From Nitrospira sp. ST-bin4 (lineage in GTDB: Bacteria; Nitrospirota; Nitrospiria; Nitrospirales; Nitrospiraceae): a DNA stretch of 23,457 nt. The position numbers and the translations under genes are program-made. The stretch is taken from positions 1 through 23,457 of the forward strand of contig MSXM01000087.1 in NCBI GenBank assembly GCA_002083565.1. The letters run 5' to 3'. Positions 22,393 to 23,457 of this stretch are shown one piece after another. Within the stretch, counting starts at the first letter, position 1. Every line of letters begins with the position of its first letter. The notes beneath the pieces are model-generated. The model made no database searches. It was not told the DNA's origin and was given only the letters and a program-made list of their open reading frames with translations.

Positions 22393-23042
22393 GCCACATC
22401 CGAATTATTCTTGTGGAAGATCATGGCTTGGTCAGGGCCGGAATGAAGGCTCTCTTGCAAAAAATCGAGGGCACCGAGGTTGTCGCGGATATGGGAGATG
22501 GGTTGGAGGCCGTCAAGTATGTGCAGACGGATACTCCTGATCTCGTCCTGATGGATATTGCGATGCCCGGATTGAACGGACTCGATGCGACCGCCCGGAT
22601 CCTCAGGGAGTCCCCTACTACACGCGTGATTCTACTGTCGATGCATGCCAATGAAGAATATCTCCAGCAAGCGTTGCAGGTGGGCGCGTCAGGCTATCTG
22701 TTGAAAGGCGCAGAACTGGCCGAACTAGAGTTGGCCATCAGGACCGTCGCCAAGGGTGAGAGGTACCTGACTCCTGCGGTTGCGAAATATGCCATCGATG
22801 CCTATCGAGAAAAGACTGAAGGACCGGTAGGCCCGTTGGCCAAGCTTAGTATGCGCCAGCGAGAAATCCTGCAGCTCATCGCGGAAGGGCATACTACGAA
22901 AGATATTGCTCAACGTCTCAACTTGAGTGTCAAAACGGTTGAAACACACCGAAGCCAATTGATGGAACGGCTGGAAATTCATGATGTGCCCGGCCTCGTT
23001 CGCTTCGCGATCGGCGTCGGATTGGTCCAGCCCTACTCCTAA
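22389..23042 (+). CDS. NarL/FixJ-family response regulator
   Basis: The 217-residue regulator has a receiver domain (1-120) with the acidic pair Glu10/Asp11, the phosphoacceptor Asp56 in LVLMDIAMPG, a Thr/Ser at the switch position near 84, and Lys105 in YLLKGA. The C-terminal LuxR helix-turn-helix (about 150-210) includes LSMRQREILQLIAEGHTTKD and LNLSVKTVETHRSQLMERL. It is the output partner of the overlapping kinase gene. Target genes are not apparent; the exported protein gene downstream is a candidate by position only. Confidence 0.92.
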   Translation: MSHIRIILVEDHGLVRAGMKALLQKIEGTEVVADMGDGLEAVKYVQTDTPDLVLMDIAMPGLNGLDATARILRESPTTRVILLSMHANEEYLQQALQVGASGYLLKGAELAELELAIRTVAKGERYLTPAVAKYAIDAYREKTEGPVGPLAKLSMRQREILQLIAEGHTTKDIAQRLNLSVKTVETHRSQLMERLEIHDVPGLVRFAIGVGLVQPYS

Positions 23043-23268
23043 GTTCTCTTCTCTTTATCCCCAGTTCCTCAGTTCTCCGAAGCTCCTCAGTGATCTCCCG
23101 GCTTGCTTTCAGGGTTTTCCTGATAGGTCTGCGTCGGCTTTCATGAGATGGTGGACCCGAATACGGGTCACATCGTTCGCGAAGTGCTTTTTACGACAGG
23201 CTTACACGGGCTGGTTCTGCTGTAGGAAGATTCTCATCAGCTGGGTGGTCATAGGGAGGTTGTTGTCG

Positions 23269-23457
23269 ATGAACCTGGCCAGTGTTTCGAAAACAATACT
23301 TGGACTCGTTCTAGGTGTCTTTCTCCCGTTAGGGATTGACTGCCAGTCGGTGCTGGCGCTTGATGAAGCAGTGCCGACTGCCGCCGGGGATCGGCCACCT
23401 GTAAATTCCATCGCCCAAGCCCTCCTCAATATCGCCAGTGAGGAGGTCGAGGTGCGG
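23269..23457 (+). CDS. Exported protein, N-terminal part only
   Basis: An open frame of 63 codons runs off the end of the window. It begins with ATG nine bases after GGGAGGT, and its first residues form a signal peptide (MNLASVSKTILGLVLGVFLP, with likely cleavage near VLA at 29-31). The mature part starts with a Pro/Ala-rich stretch, and there is too little of it to assign a family. Its position downstream of the two-component pair may or may not be meaningful. A 226-base gap with no evident gene and a small ACCCG/CGGGT hairpin (23155-23168) precedes it. Confidence 0.6.
   Translation, partial: MNLASVSKTILGLVLGVFLPLGIDCQSVLALDEAVPTAAGDRPPVNSIAQALLNIASEEVEVR

Overview
The window looks like a chromosomal fragment of a comammox (complete ammonia-oxidising) Nitrospira or a close relative. 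The main evidence is the first two genes, which I recognise as amoA and amoB of the ammonia monooxygenase, with an AmoA sequence of the comammox Nitrospira type. The rest is dense, operon-organised, moderately GC-rich bacterial DNA. I saw no rRNA, tRNA, CRISPR array, transposase or phage module. All assignments come from reading the sequence; no database search was run.

Layout. (1) 1-2180, plus strand: amoA and amoB with a 4-base stop/start overlap, closed by a strong intrinsic terminator; amoC would lie upstream, outside the window. (2) 2181-2867: a poorly coding stretch with a possible small zinc-ribbon ORF and a hairpin-rich segment. (3) 2868-5329, minus strand: an HD-GYP-like gene followed by a diheme MauG/cytochrome c peroxidase-like lipoprotein gene. 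(4) 5434-8930, minus strand: a small Com-like zinc-ribbon gene, an outer-membrane porin, a lipoprotein, an exported FMN-binding protein and a four-helix membrane protein rich in histidines. (5) 9094-10155, plus strand: apbE, the enzyme that attaches FMN to proteins of the kind encoded next door. (6) 10178-16246, minus strand: an iron block, fur - fbpA - fbpB - fbpC - exbB - exbD - tonB. (7) 16392-19761: an unknown cytoplasmic protein, an M32 carboxypeptidase, an O-methyltransferase and a Bor-like lipoprotein, the last two converging on heptanucleotide repeats. (8) 19891-23457, plus strand: an EamA permease, a NarX/NarL-type two-component pair, and the start of an exported protein cut by the window edge.

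How it may fit together. ApbE, the FMN-binding protein and the membrane, lipoprotein and porin partners look like a flavinylated electron-transfer module spanning the envelope. It is flanked by a complete energised iron-uptake set and Fur, with candidate Fur-like operators in front of both blocks. This raises the hypothesis of a flavin-based ferric reductase or extracytosolic electron conduit linked to iron supply, which would suit an iron- and copper-hungry nitrifier. A second noteworthy item is a short motif found three times, always between genes of the minus-strand blocks and twice directly beside a terminator-like hairpin that precedes a ribosome binding site; it could be an undescribed cis-acting RNA.
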